Positions 56,262-64,000 of a DNA stretch of 64,000 bases are shown piece by piece. The notes below the pieces were generated by a model. It made no database searches. It was not told the origin of the DNA and saw only the letters and a list, made by a program, of their open reading frames with translations. Both the position numbers and the translations under genes were made by a program. The stretch comes from Volvox africanus (taxonomy: Eukaryota > Chlorophyta > Chlorophyceae > Chlamydomonadales > Volvocaceae), in NCBI GenBank assembly GCA_030268105.1, contig BSDZ01000050.1, forward strand, positions 1 through 64,000, written 5' to 3'. Positions within the stretch are counted from its first letter, which is position 1; every line of letters begins with the position of its first letter.

Positions 56262-57085
56262 TGTTGTGCTACGGTTCGTTTCCCACCGATGCGTAGGTCG
56301 ATGCGACCCTACAAGGCGAAGTTATCTTGATGAACGCATGAATGATTATTGCATATGAATGAACCTGCATGATATAGATGTATTCGCATACATTTATATA
56401 TGCATTTGGCATGTTATCATTATCCATCGCGACATCGCATCATGGCAAATCCGCCTAGCATGCATGAAATACCGAATCATTGAAGTGCGCATTATGCTCG
56501 TGCTATGAAACGATAAGTAATATTATTTGATATAATATTACTTCATTACAGCACACGTTGAGAGCGCCGCACTCGTCGCGATGCATGCCTTGCAACCGAA
56601 TATCGTTATTCAGACCCTTGCATCATGCGAATGCCGGAAAGGCTTATACGTTGTTATGCTTGGACATCGCCTATACGCAGTAGGGTTGTCACACTTAGGA
56701 TCGGCCTCCTAGTGTGAATCGTACGACATTGCAATGCTACGAGTATAACAGATGCGAGGACGGCTAAGCAAAAAAAGACATTCGATACCGGAGAACACTC
56801 GTGTGTTCTACACTATAATCACTATACGCTATTCTACTTAGCCCGAGCTAAGCCTAAACTTCGCTTATCACCGCCGCGTGATGATTGCTTGCTTCCGGCG
56901 CTGACGGCGATTTCGTCCATTGCACCGCTTCGATCTGTAAGACTGTAAGTTATATCTCTTCTTGTCTTGAAGTCTTCCGCTGTCTCTGTTTGCTCGCGCT
57001 TGCCTTGCTGTACTTGCAAGTGCTCGCGCATCGGTGTCGAAAGCCTTCAGACGTGCATGAGCAAACACGAAGGAGAGGTACAACA
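56262..57085 (+). repeat. 5' LTR of element H (family 1)
   Basis: An 824-bp LTR from TGTTGTGCTACGG to GAGGTACAACA. A possible TATA box (TTTATATATGC) lies near 56393. The PBS follows at 57089-57104. Confidence 0.93.
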
Positions 57086-57152
57086 AATTGGTATCGAGAC
57101 AGGTTCGTTGCCTAACTGTCTCTCTTTGTCTAATCGGAAGTAGGTTCTTTCT

Positions 57153-57248
57153 ATGGCGAGTTCCAGCGACGAACCACGAGGACCGCTAGATACTTTTGCT
57201 GAAGACCTAGGCCGCGCCATTTTGGACGCCGCCGCTTCCGGTTTGTAA
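57153..57248 (+). CDS. Conserved leader ORF of element H
   Basis: 31 codons: MASSSDEPRGPLDTFAEDLG start, then RAILDAAASGL and TAA. The same ORF is found in J, K and, diverged but recognisable, in E of another family. The stop sits in GCTTCCGGTTTGTAA, which resembles a splice donor. Downstream TCGCAGGTAATCTCAG resembles an acceptor followed by a second conserved open stretch (57319-57586, LLAAATETGFRPD, IAQTTEIRTQLGK). Together they could be 5' exons of gag. Function unknown. Confidence 0.6.
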   Translation: MASSSDEPRGPLDTFAEDLGRAILDAAASGL

Positions 57249-57551
57249 TTGTTTAATTGCTTTTACTTAGATTGCTGCACTTGTTGTGTAAGTGTACGCT
57301 CTGAGTCGCAGGTAATCTCAGTGCACCGGCATTGCTTGCCGCGGCGACTGAGACCGGCTTTCGTCCGGACCATTTGGTGACTCTCATCGCCCAAACTACG
57401 GAGATCAGGACTCAGCTGGGCAAGTACTTGCTGAGTTTACTGAATCTTCTCAAGAGTACTGTCGGTAGGCTCACTGAATCACTTTGTACTCTTGCCTTTG
57501 CGATAGAAGTCGGCTTCTATTACGCAAACCTAGGGTATCGTTTCGTGCTCC

Positions 57552-58787
57552 ATGTCCGTGAAACACGACGATACACCGCACACTAGCCTAGCTAGCCAAC
57601 CCGATTTTGTTGTGGCTGCTAGAGCACCGGATAGAGGTCTTGAGACTGTTGGCACGCGAGCCACTCAAGAGCCCCTTGTCCTTCAGACCCCTGCTCACTT
57701 AATTGTGCCGCATTCAGCAGTTAATACGAATATGGACAACACTGCTGGACCAAGGGTTCTGCCATTACCTCAAGCTCGAGGGCATGATGACATCCCTGAG
57801 GTGATGAGATTGTCAATTCCCGTTCCTAGGCTCAATATCTCGCTAACTGAAAAGACAGCAGGACATAGCATAGCCGATGCAACTCGTGCGTACGTGCGTG
57901 ACGCTAAAAAGTATCTCCAGGCTGTTCATGGTGGCGATAATGATGGTATCAGGTGTCTCTTCGTTGGTAACACCCTCGAGGGCTCAGCAAAGGACTGGTA
58001 TCGCGAATGGACCACCGCCCGGGGCGACTATACCTTTGACGAGTTGGTCGCCGCTTTGCTCGCACGGTTCGCTACTGAGGTTCAAGCACGTGATGTGGAG
58101 GCTCGTAAGGTTTTGGCAGCCGGTAGCTACCACATGCGTCGGGGTGAAAATGTACCTGCGTACCAGTCACGCTTCGAAGCACTTGTGACCCCCATTGCTG
58201 ATCTCACTGAAACCGAGCGTGTCTTTTGGTTTAAGCGAGGCCTGACGAAACTTTTGGCTAAATGGTGCGCTACTGACTTGGCTGGGGTGCCGATCAAGTC
58301 GTATGATGCCTTGGTCACTTTTGCTAAGGGTACGGAGATACGACTCCTTGCCGGTGAGGAAGAAGTCAAGTCTGTCCCTCGTGCAAATGCCATGCAAGTG
58401 CAGGATCCGCTTGGGGAAGCTGTAGCTCTTGACCAGGAACTCGGAGCGACCCGCCCCACGCCTACTGCCGCAACGCGACGCAGCAACCGGCAACGCCAGG
58501 CGCGCGGGGGCGCTAGCTCGGGTGTCCGCGGGTCAGGAGGAGCAGGTCCGAGCTCGGACCCAGCTAAGAGCAGGAAGCGTGGTGGTGCGCCGTCGTCGGC
58601 AGCCGCACAGCGCTCTGACCCCAATGCGAAGCGGACTCGCATGGATGACTCGTTTATGCCAAAATGGAATTGCAATCGTTCTGAATTCGAACGTCGGAAA
58701 GCGGCCAATGTTTGTCTACGGTGCGCGGAGAGTCATCCTACGAAGGATTGCCCGTTACTGCCACCGTTTGTACCTCAGCCGAAATAG
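57552..58787 (+). CDS. gag: gag of element H, intact
   Basis: 411 codons from ATG at 57552 (MSVKHDDTPHTSLASQPDF) to UAG at 58785-58787. Capsid-like region: RAYVRDAKKYLQAVHGG (about residue 112), FVGNTLEGSAKDWYREW, FDELVAALLARFATEV, YQSRFEALVTPIADL. The basic Gly/Ser/Arg-rich tail (about 310-365) is followed by one CCHC knuckle CLRCAESHPTKDC near the end, as expected for nucleocapsid. It forms the virus-like particle that packages the element RNA. The UAG-GGG is followed by in-frame pol. Confidence 0.94.
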   Translation: MSVKHDDTPHTSLASQPDFVVAARAPDRGLETVGTRATQEPLVLQTPAHLIVPHSAVNTNMDNTAGPRVLPLPQARGHDDIPEVMRLSIPVPRLNISLTEKTAGHSIADATRAYVRDAKKYLQAVHGGDNDGIRCLFVGNTLEGSAKDWYREWTTARGDYTFDELVAALLARFATEVQARDVEARKVLAAGSYHMRRGENVPAYQSRFEALVTPIADLTETERVFWFKRGLTKLLAKWCATDLAGVPIKSYDALVTFAKGTEIRLLAGEEEVKSVPRANAMQVQDPLGEAVALDQELGATRPTPTAATRRSNRQRQARGGASSGVRGSGGAGPSSDPAKSRKRGGAPSSAAAQRSDPNAKRTRMDDSFMPKWNCNRSEFERRKAANVCLRCAESHPTKDCPLLPPFVPQPK

Positions 58788-59704
58788 GGGCTTGCCTGGG
58801 TTCCTGTGGAGGGGGCACCGCCCGGGATTTCTGAACTAACGCGTGGTCGGTGGTCATCCTTACGGCCAGCCGTGAAGGCATTGTTGCCTTGCGTACTTGG
58901 ACACATCGAGCGAGTTATTGTGCGACGCATCACGCTTGACGGACGCACGGGACTTCTCTACTTCGATCCGTTGTGTAATTTGTTTACACCTCGCCGTCCC
59001 CTGTCGTCTATCGATCTGTCTAACCACGTGGTTTTGTTCATCCCCTCGTCTCTGCGTGAGATTTCGGAACAGTTGGCCGTTTATAGGAGATGTAGGCGTC
59101 AATATCCAGGCACCGCCGCATGTGTATTACTCCCCGCTTTCTGTCGGTGCAAGGCAGAGGCATCGTTAAGGGGTATGCGGCGTGTCCACCGGCTCGAGCC
59201 GGGCACCGTTTTGTTAAATGGTGTGGATCGGGAGGGTACGCTGGCTCCGTGGCCAGGCACATCCTACTCGGTTGACGTTTGGTATGAAGCTCCTGATGAG
59301 GGTGCCGTAGGTTACGGACCCGCCTAACGTTATCTGCTGGGCAGTCGCTCGCAGATAACCGTGTCCCAGTGGTTCAGATCGGTTTGAATGGCCGTACTCT
59401 GAAGGCACTTGTTGACACCGGTGCCAGCGACGACTTCATCTCTGTCGCAGAGGTGAATGCGCTGGGGTTGACCCCAGAGTCGTCTGATTGTCCACAGGTT
59501 ACCCTTGCTGACGGGGGTAAGCATCCCATCGTGGGCAGGATTACCCTTAGCCTATCGATAGGCCCTTTGCATGTTGTGACCCGGCCGTACGTGCTGCAGG
59601 GCTTAGCAGAGACTGCACCGTACATAATGGGGTCTTCGACATTACGGCAGTACCGCGCGCGCATCGACATGGAGACCGCAACCCTGCATATGTGCAAGGG
59701 TACT
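58788..59704 (+). pseudogene. pol: pol of element H, N-terminus and protease (first part)
   Basis: Directly after the UAG the frame is open to 59327 (EGAPPGISELTRGRW, LEPGTVLLNGVDREG). There a 10-bp deletion relative to element J breaks it. The aspartic protease follows in a new frame (59369 on: LVDTGASDDFISVAEVNALG, LADGGKHPIVGRITLS). The solo LTR interrupts at 59704. Confidence 0.9.
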
Positions 59705-60570
59705 TGTTGTACCTCTCGTTCGCGTTTGCTCATAAGTATCTGCACGTCTGAAGGCTTTCGACACCGATGCGTGAGCACTTGCAAGTACAACAAGGCAAGC
59801 GCGAGCAAACAGAGACAGCGGAAGACTTCAAGACAAGAAGAGATATAACTTACAGTCTTACAGATCGGTGCGGTGCAATGGACGCAATCACCGTCAGCGC
59901 CGGAAGAAAGCAATCATCACGCGGCGGTGATAGCGAAGTTTAGGCTTAGCTCGGGCTAAGTAGAGTAGCATATAGCAATGATAATGTAGAACACACGAGT
60001 GTTCTCCTGTGTCGAATATCTTATCTTGCTTAGCCGTCTGTTATACTCGTATAGCCGTCTGTTATAACGTCCTCGCATCTGTTATACTCGTAGCATCCCG
60101 ATGCCGTACGATTCACACTAGGAGGCCGATCCTAAGTGTGACAACCCTACTGCGTATAGGCGATGTCCATGTATAACAACGTATAAGCCTTTCCGGCATT
60201 CGCATGATGCAAGGGTCCGAATAACGATATTCGGTTGCAAGGCATGCATCGCGACGAGTGCGGCGCTCTCAACGTGTGCTGTAATGAAGTAATATTATAT
60301 CAAATAATATTACTTATCGTTTCGTAGCACGAGCATAATGCGCACTTCAATGATTCGGTAATCCATGCATGCTAGGCGGATTTGCCATGATGTGATGTCG
60401 CGATGGATAATGATAACATGCCAAATGCATATATAAATGTATGCGAATACATCTATATCATGCAGGTTCATTCATATGCAATAGTCATTCATGCGTTCAT
60501 CAAGATAACACTTCACCTCGTAGGGTCGCATCAACCTACGTATCGGCGGGAAATGAACCGTAGCACAACA
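59705..60570 (-). mobile_element. Solo LTR (family 1) in pol of element H
   Basis: An 866-bp LTR in minus orientation, TGTTGTACCTCTCG ... CGTAGCACAACA, with a perfect duplication GTACT (59700-59704 and 60571-60575). It contains a small tandem expansion (TAGCCGTCTGTTATA repeated near 60030-60080) not seen in other copies. Confidence 0.95.
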
Positions 60571-60575
60571 GTACT

Positions 60576-61030
60576 CTGTCGATTAAGGTACCTTTCATGT
60601 CGTTCGAACATGTCACACCAAAGGAGGGCGAAGCTGAGGCGGTGCCTATGGTTAATTTCGCTGTGACCGCAATGGCCGCGCGAATCAAACCAGAGCTAGT
60701 CGGGCGTAAGGAGGCCGTCCGTTTGTTACGGAAGGGTGCCCACGGACTGCTTTTGAGGCCGCGGGTGGGCTGTTGTGCCACCACCGTGCAGATTTCAATA
60801 TATCCTGAGGTTGAGGCCCTACTGTCGCAGTATGAGGACGTCTTTAAAGATATCCCTGGCCTACCACCTATGCGTCCTGTTGATCACACAATCCCTCTTA
60901 TGCCTGGAGCGCAGCCTATGGCCCAGCCAATTTACAGGTAGAGTCCATTGGAGCTGGACGAGGTGAAGCGCCAGGTGACGGATTTGCTCGCGAAGGGTAT
61001 GATACGCCCCAGCACATCCCCGTATTCTGC
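60576..61030 (+). pseudogene. pol: pol of element H, connector and RT start (second part)
   Basis: The frame continues from CTCTGTCGATTAAGG (after the GTACT duplication) through EGEAEAVPMVNFAVTAMA and [20 protein letters not shown] at about 60938 replaces the Leu codon in [10 protein letters not shown] begins ([20 protein letters not shown]) and stops at YSA where LTR sequence of element I starts. Confidence 0.9.
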
Positions 61031-61106
61031 GTTCATCAAGATAACACTTCGCCTTGTAGGGTCGCATCGACCTACACATCGGAGGGAAACGAACCGTAGC
61101 ACAACA
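61031..61106 (-). repeat. 3' LTR of element I, first 76 bp only
   Basis: GTTCATCAAGATAACACTTC ... CGTAGCACAACA, the innermost part of a family 1 LTR. The rest is missing at the junction with element H. Confidence 0.88.
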
Positions 61107-61121
61107 ATTATCCCCCCTCCC
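61107..61121 (-). other. Polypurine tract of element I
   Basis: The plus strand reads ATTATCCCCCCTCCC, so the minus strand carries GGGAGGGGGGATAAT directly before the LTR. Confidence 0.85.
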
Positions 61122-61164
61122 GTATGCAGCGTCCTCGCTGCTTCATACAGCCTCGACTGCAGGG

Positions 61165-64000
61165 TCATTGGGCTTGCGTGGCACGTTTGCGGGCTTCCTC
61201 GAGCAGGGGCTTCATGTCCTGCGAGAAGTTGCGTGCCGGTTCCCATGAGTTGTGCTCGCTGGTATACCCTGTCCACTTGACCAAGTACTCGTGTACTGTC
61301 CGCTTACGTCGGTGTCGGCCCACACGATGTGCGCGATAATCTAACACCCGCTCCACATCGTAAAACTTCTGTTTACCAGTGATCCAGGTCTCGGGAACTG
61401 GTTCTATCGCTGCGGGGGCGTTAGCAGGCTCAGGGACGGGTTCCGTACCACGATAAGGACGAACAAGCGATACGTGAAACGTGGGGTGAATGGTCATATC
61501 AGCGGGCAATGCAAGCTCCACAGCCACATTCCCAACCATGCGCATGACAGGATACGGACCAATCCAGCGGGGTAAGAGTTTTCGGGATCCGTCGGCCAAG
61601 GAACGCAAGTTCTTGGTGCTTAGCAACACGAGTTTCCCTTCCGAAAACGTCACATCCTGCTTGGATTTGTTGTAGTATTCCGTCGTTCGTTGCTGCGCCG
61701 CGTCCAAACATGACTTCGCGTCTGTGATTCGGGACATTAAAAACTTGGCAAAAAGTTTAGCAGCAGGCACGTTCACTTCCAACTCACGCCACACGGGTAG
61801 CGCGGGATGAAACCCGTAGTTGAGAAAGAACGGACTTTTGCCTGTAGAGCGGTTAATAGCGTTGTTAAGCGCGAATTCTGCCGCAGTCAAATACGTATCC
61901 CAAACGAGAGGTGTGCGACCAGCATAATTGCGCAACATATCACCCAACGTGCGGTTTGTGCGTTCGGTTTGACCATCAGTCTGCGGGTGGTACGCTGTGC
62001 TCAGGTTGACACGCATGCCAACTAGCTTGCAGAGTGCTTCCCAAAACTTAGACGTGAACTGTCCACCGCGGTCCGAGATCACATTTTTGGGAACCCCGTG
62101 TAACCGAACCACATTGTCGAAAAACAAACGTGCGGTTTGCTCAGCCGTGCAGGATGATGTGCATGGTGCTAGGTGGACCATCTTAGTCAGGCGATCGACC
62201 ATTACGAACACCGCATCATATCCCCCCTCAGTTTTGGGCAGCGCGACTATGAAGTCCATGGAAACACTTTCCCAAGGCGCATCCGGGACAGGCAACGGTT
62301 GCAACAACCCATGACCCTTACCGGACAAAGCCTTATTGCGCTGGCACAGACTGCATGTCTGTACGAAGTTCGCCGCATCGTTAGCCAAACGAGGCCACCA
62401 AAAGGAACGTTGCACCAACTCGACCAACCGCTTGCTACCAGGGTGTCCTGCTAACGGGTCCTCGTGGAACCACGCAAGGATGTCGTAGCGTAGCGCGTCG
62501 TCGTTCGGAACGACGATTTGCGTAGCTGCACCCTCCGTCCGTAGCCAAAGGCCATTCTGCTTGCGAAGGTTTTCTACATTAGGCGGTTCTGAGAACCAGG
62601 CATCAGCATTGTAGGCCACCTTCAACCGCTCCGCGAGGTCCGTCGTGATCGGCACCTCCTCGTTATGCGGTCGCACGACGGGCGCTGCTAAAATTGCAGC
62701 GTGTAGCAACGGATGTCGACTGAGAGCATCGGCAATATTTAGTTTACCAGAAATGTACTCCCAGGTGCAGTCGAACCTAGCTAGGTATTCCATCCACCTA
62801 GCCTGACGGCGGTTCAACGTCGGAACGCTTTGCAAAAACGTTAGGGGCTTGTGGTCAGTCTTTAAAGTAAATGGGCGTCCCTCGAGGTAACAGTGCCATT
62901 CCTTTAAAGCATGCAGCACTGCCAGAAGCTCCTGTTCCCCGGTGGTGTAGCAAATCTCCGCACCAGAAAACTTCTTACTCGTGAAAGTGATCAGTCGCCC
63001 TTTCTGTAACAATACAGCGCCACTTCCAAATACTGAGGCATCAGACACTACCTCAACATGAAACGGCAACGAGTAATCAGGGAATGCAAGGGTGACATCT
63101 TCGGCAACGGTTCGCTTGAGCTGTTCGAATGCCCGCTGGCATTGCAACGTCCACGACTTGAGCGAAACAAAAACGCCTTTGCGAGTTAAGTTAGTAAGCG
63201 GGGCCGCAATGATGGAATATTTTTCAATGAACTTCCGGAAATAATTGGTCAAGCCAAGGAACTTACGCAGCTCCGTGAGGTTCTGAGGCGCGGGCCAATC
63301 GCGAACCACGGCGACCTTCCGCGGGTCCATCTTCACACCAGTGGCCGACACAATGTGGCCCAAATATTCCACCTGAGGCTGCGCCCAAAAGCATTTGGCG
63401 CGTTTAGCAAACAATTGCTCCCGCCTCATAACGTCAAGCACAAGCCGAAGATGCTCCAAGTGCTCCTCGCGCGTCTTAGAATAAACCAAGATGTCATCCA
63501 GGTAGCAAACAACGAACCTGTCGATAAACGGCCTAAACATTCGGTCCATAACCGCCTGAAACGTTGCAGGGGCATTAGTCAAACCAAACGATAGAACCGT
63601 ATACTCAAAGTGACCGAAGGGCGTCCGAAAAGCGGTTTTCGGGATATCAGAGGCAGCGATGCGAATCTGATTATAGCCCTGTTGCAAGTCAATCGAGGAA
63701 AAATAAGCCGAGCCCTTCAGCTTATCCAACAGGTCGTCAACGCGTGGCAAAGGGTAGCGATTTTTCACCGTACTCGCATTCAACTCCCGGTAATCGATGC
63801 ACATGTGCAAGGTCCCATCCTTCTTACCGACGAACAAAATCGGTGCAGAATACGGGGATGTGCTGGGGCGTATCATACCCTTCGCGAGCAAATCCGTCAC
63901 CTGGCGCTTTACCTCGTCCAGCTCCAATGGACTCAACCTGTACATTGGCCGGGCCGTAGGCTGCGCTCCAGGCATGAGAGGGATTGTGTGATCAACAGGA
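61165..64000 (-). CDS. pol: pol of element I: RT, RNase H, integrase, chromodomain (open to window edge)
   Basis: At least 936 codons open, from beyond the window edge to TGA at 61165-61167. [35 protein letters not shown] and catalytic YLDD (about 160 residues in). RNase [16 protein letters not shown] and [12 protein letters not shown]. Integrase: zinc region [14 protein letters not shown], core [29 protein letters not shown] and [17 protein letters not shown] (D, D, E all present). The C-terminal chromodomain is [17 protein letters not shown] and [15 protein letters not shown]. All visible catalytic residues are intact, so this is the best candidate for an active element in the window. Gag and protease lie outside it. 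Confidence 0.95.
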   Translation of the reverse strand, partial: PVDHTIPLMPGAQPTARPMYRLSPLELDEVKRQVTDLLAKGMIRPSTSPYSAPILFVGKKDGTLHMCIDYRELNASTVKNRYPLPRVDDLLDKLKGSAYFSSIDLQQGYNQIRIAASDIPKTAFRTPFGHFEYTVLSFGLTNAPATFQAVMDRMFRPFIDRFVVCYLDDILVYSKTREEHLEHLRLVLDVMRREQLFAKRAKCFWAQPQVEYLGHIVSATGVKMDPRKVAVVRDWPAPQNLTELRKFLGLTNYFRKFIEKYSIIAAPLTNLTRKGVFVSLKSWTLQCQRAFEQLKRTVAEDVTLAFPDYSLPFHVEVVSDASVFGSGAVLLQKGRLITFTSKKFSGAEICYTTGEQELLAVLHALKEWHCYLEGRPFTLKTDHKPLTFLQSVPTLNRRQARWMEYLARFDCTWEYISGKLNIADALSRHPLLHAAILAAPVVRPHNEEVPITTDLAERLKVAYNADAWFSEPPNVENLRKQNGLWLRTEGAATQIVVPNDDALRYDILAWFHEDPLAGHPGSKRLVELVQRSFWWPRLANDAANFVQTCSLCQRNKALSGKGHGLLQPLPVPDAPWESVSMDFIVALPKTEGGYDAVFVMVDRLTKMVHLAPCTSSCTAEQTARLFFDNVVRLHGVPKNVISDRGGQFTSKFWEALCKLVGMRVNLSTAYHPQTDGQTERTNRTLGDMLRNYAGRTPLVWDTYLTAAEFALNNAINRSTGKSPFFLNYGFHPALPVWRELEVNVPAAKLFAKFLMSRITDAKSCLDAAQQRTTEYYNKSKQDVTFSEGKLVLLSTKNLRSLADGSRKLLPRWIGPYPVMRMVGNVAVELALPADMTIHPTFHVSLVRPYRGTEPVPEPANAPAAIEPVPETWITGKQKFYDVERVLDYRAHRVGRHRRKRTVHEYLVKWTGYTSEHNSWEPARNFSQDMKPLLEEARKRATQAQ

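Larger units (their letters stand above)
56262..61030 (+). mobile_element. Element H: Ty3/gypsy chromovirus (family 1), 3' end lost, hosting a solo LTR
   Basis: It has a 5' LTR, PBS, leader ORF, intact gag, UAG and pol up to the RT start, then breaks off at 61030. A solo LTR sits in pol at 59705-60570. The left flank is TAATG; the right end is missing, so no duplication can be checked. Confidence 0.92.
61031..64000 (-). mobile_element. Element I: Ty3/gypsy chromovirus (family 1), 3' part
   Basis: A minus-strand element entering from the right edge: pol, polypurine tract and only 76 bp of the 3' LTR (61031-61106). It meets element H tail to tail with no duplication; a TGC microhomology may mark the join. 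Confidence 0.9.

Noticed and set aside
55863..56330. 155-codon plus-strand ORF (and its counterpart at 24528-24794)
   Set aside because: It is antisense to the ORF of element G, runs into LTR sequence and has no recognisable motif; the minus frame continues into the endonuclease.

Overview
This is a eukaryotic nuclear window, probably from a green alga. It contains spliceosomal introns, extracellular PAN-module proteins with Ser-Pro/Pro-rich (PPSPPPP-type) linkers, and very dense chromodomain-bearing Ty3/gypsy retrotransposons. Short TTTTAGGG-type telomere-like motifs (the repeat known from chlamydomonadalean algae) also occur. The assignment is an inference from gene style; no rRNA or tRNA gene is present to confirm it. 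Nothing bacterial (operons, CRISPR) was seen.

Layout. 1-23.8 kb is a deeply nested pile of Ty3/gypsy (chromovirus) elements. Three layers are proved by 5-bp target-site duplications: element A (2748-10231, TSD GTGTC) lies in element B (1472-13354, TSD TGCAA), which lies in a relic D. Elements E (minus) and F (plus) follow, with a solo LTR inside the E LTR (TSD CGGGC) and a telomere-like patch at a broken junction. 23.77-25.37 kb and 35.56-37.92 kb are the two halves of one older minus-strand element, G. It encodes a predicted secreted protein, a multi-span membrane protein, a Josephin-type cysteine protease with an N-terminal membrane anchor, a low-complexity ORF and an APE-type endonuclease truncated at its C-terminus. 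A Ty3 composite (25368-35560, TSD TATTG) split it exactly at the protease stop codon. 38.1-50.4 kb is a host gene on the minus strand with a genomic tandem array of a 2,893-bp unit. Each unit carries three exons whose phases fit, giving two PAN modules plus a Pro-rich linker; a cysteine-rich terminal exon follows. 50.4-54.4 kb is mostly unassigned, with a second copy of a short dispersed element. 54.4-56.2 kb holds relics and a CTAACG-rich palindromic stretch. 56.26-64 kb holds a plus-strand Ty3 element (H), interrupted by a solo LTR (TSD GTACT) and cut at 61030 where it meets the 3' end of a minus-strand element (I). The pol of I is open for 936 codons and runs off the window.

How the parts work. 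The Ty3 elements share one plan: LTR, a PBS resembling initiator-tRNA-Met type, a short conserved leader ORF, gag with a CCHC knuckle, an in-frame UAG, then pol (protease, RT, RNase H, integrase, chromodomain), a polypurine tract and LTR. Gag and pol lie in one frame separated by a single UAG followed by G in copies of both families, which suggests stop readthrough. Most copies are broken; I looks the least damaged.
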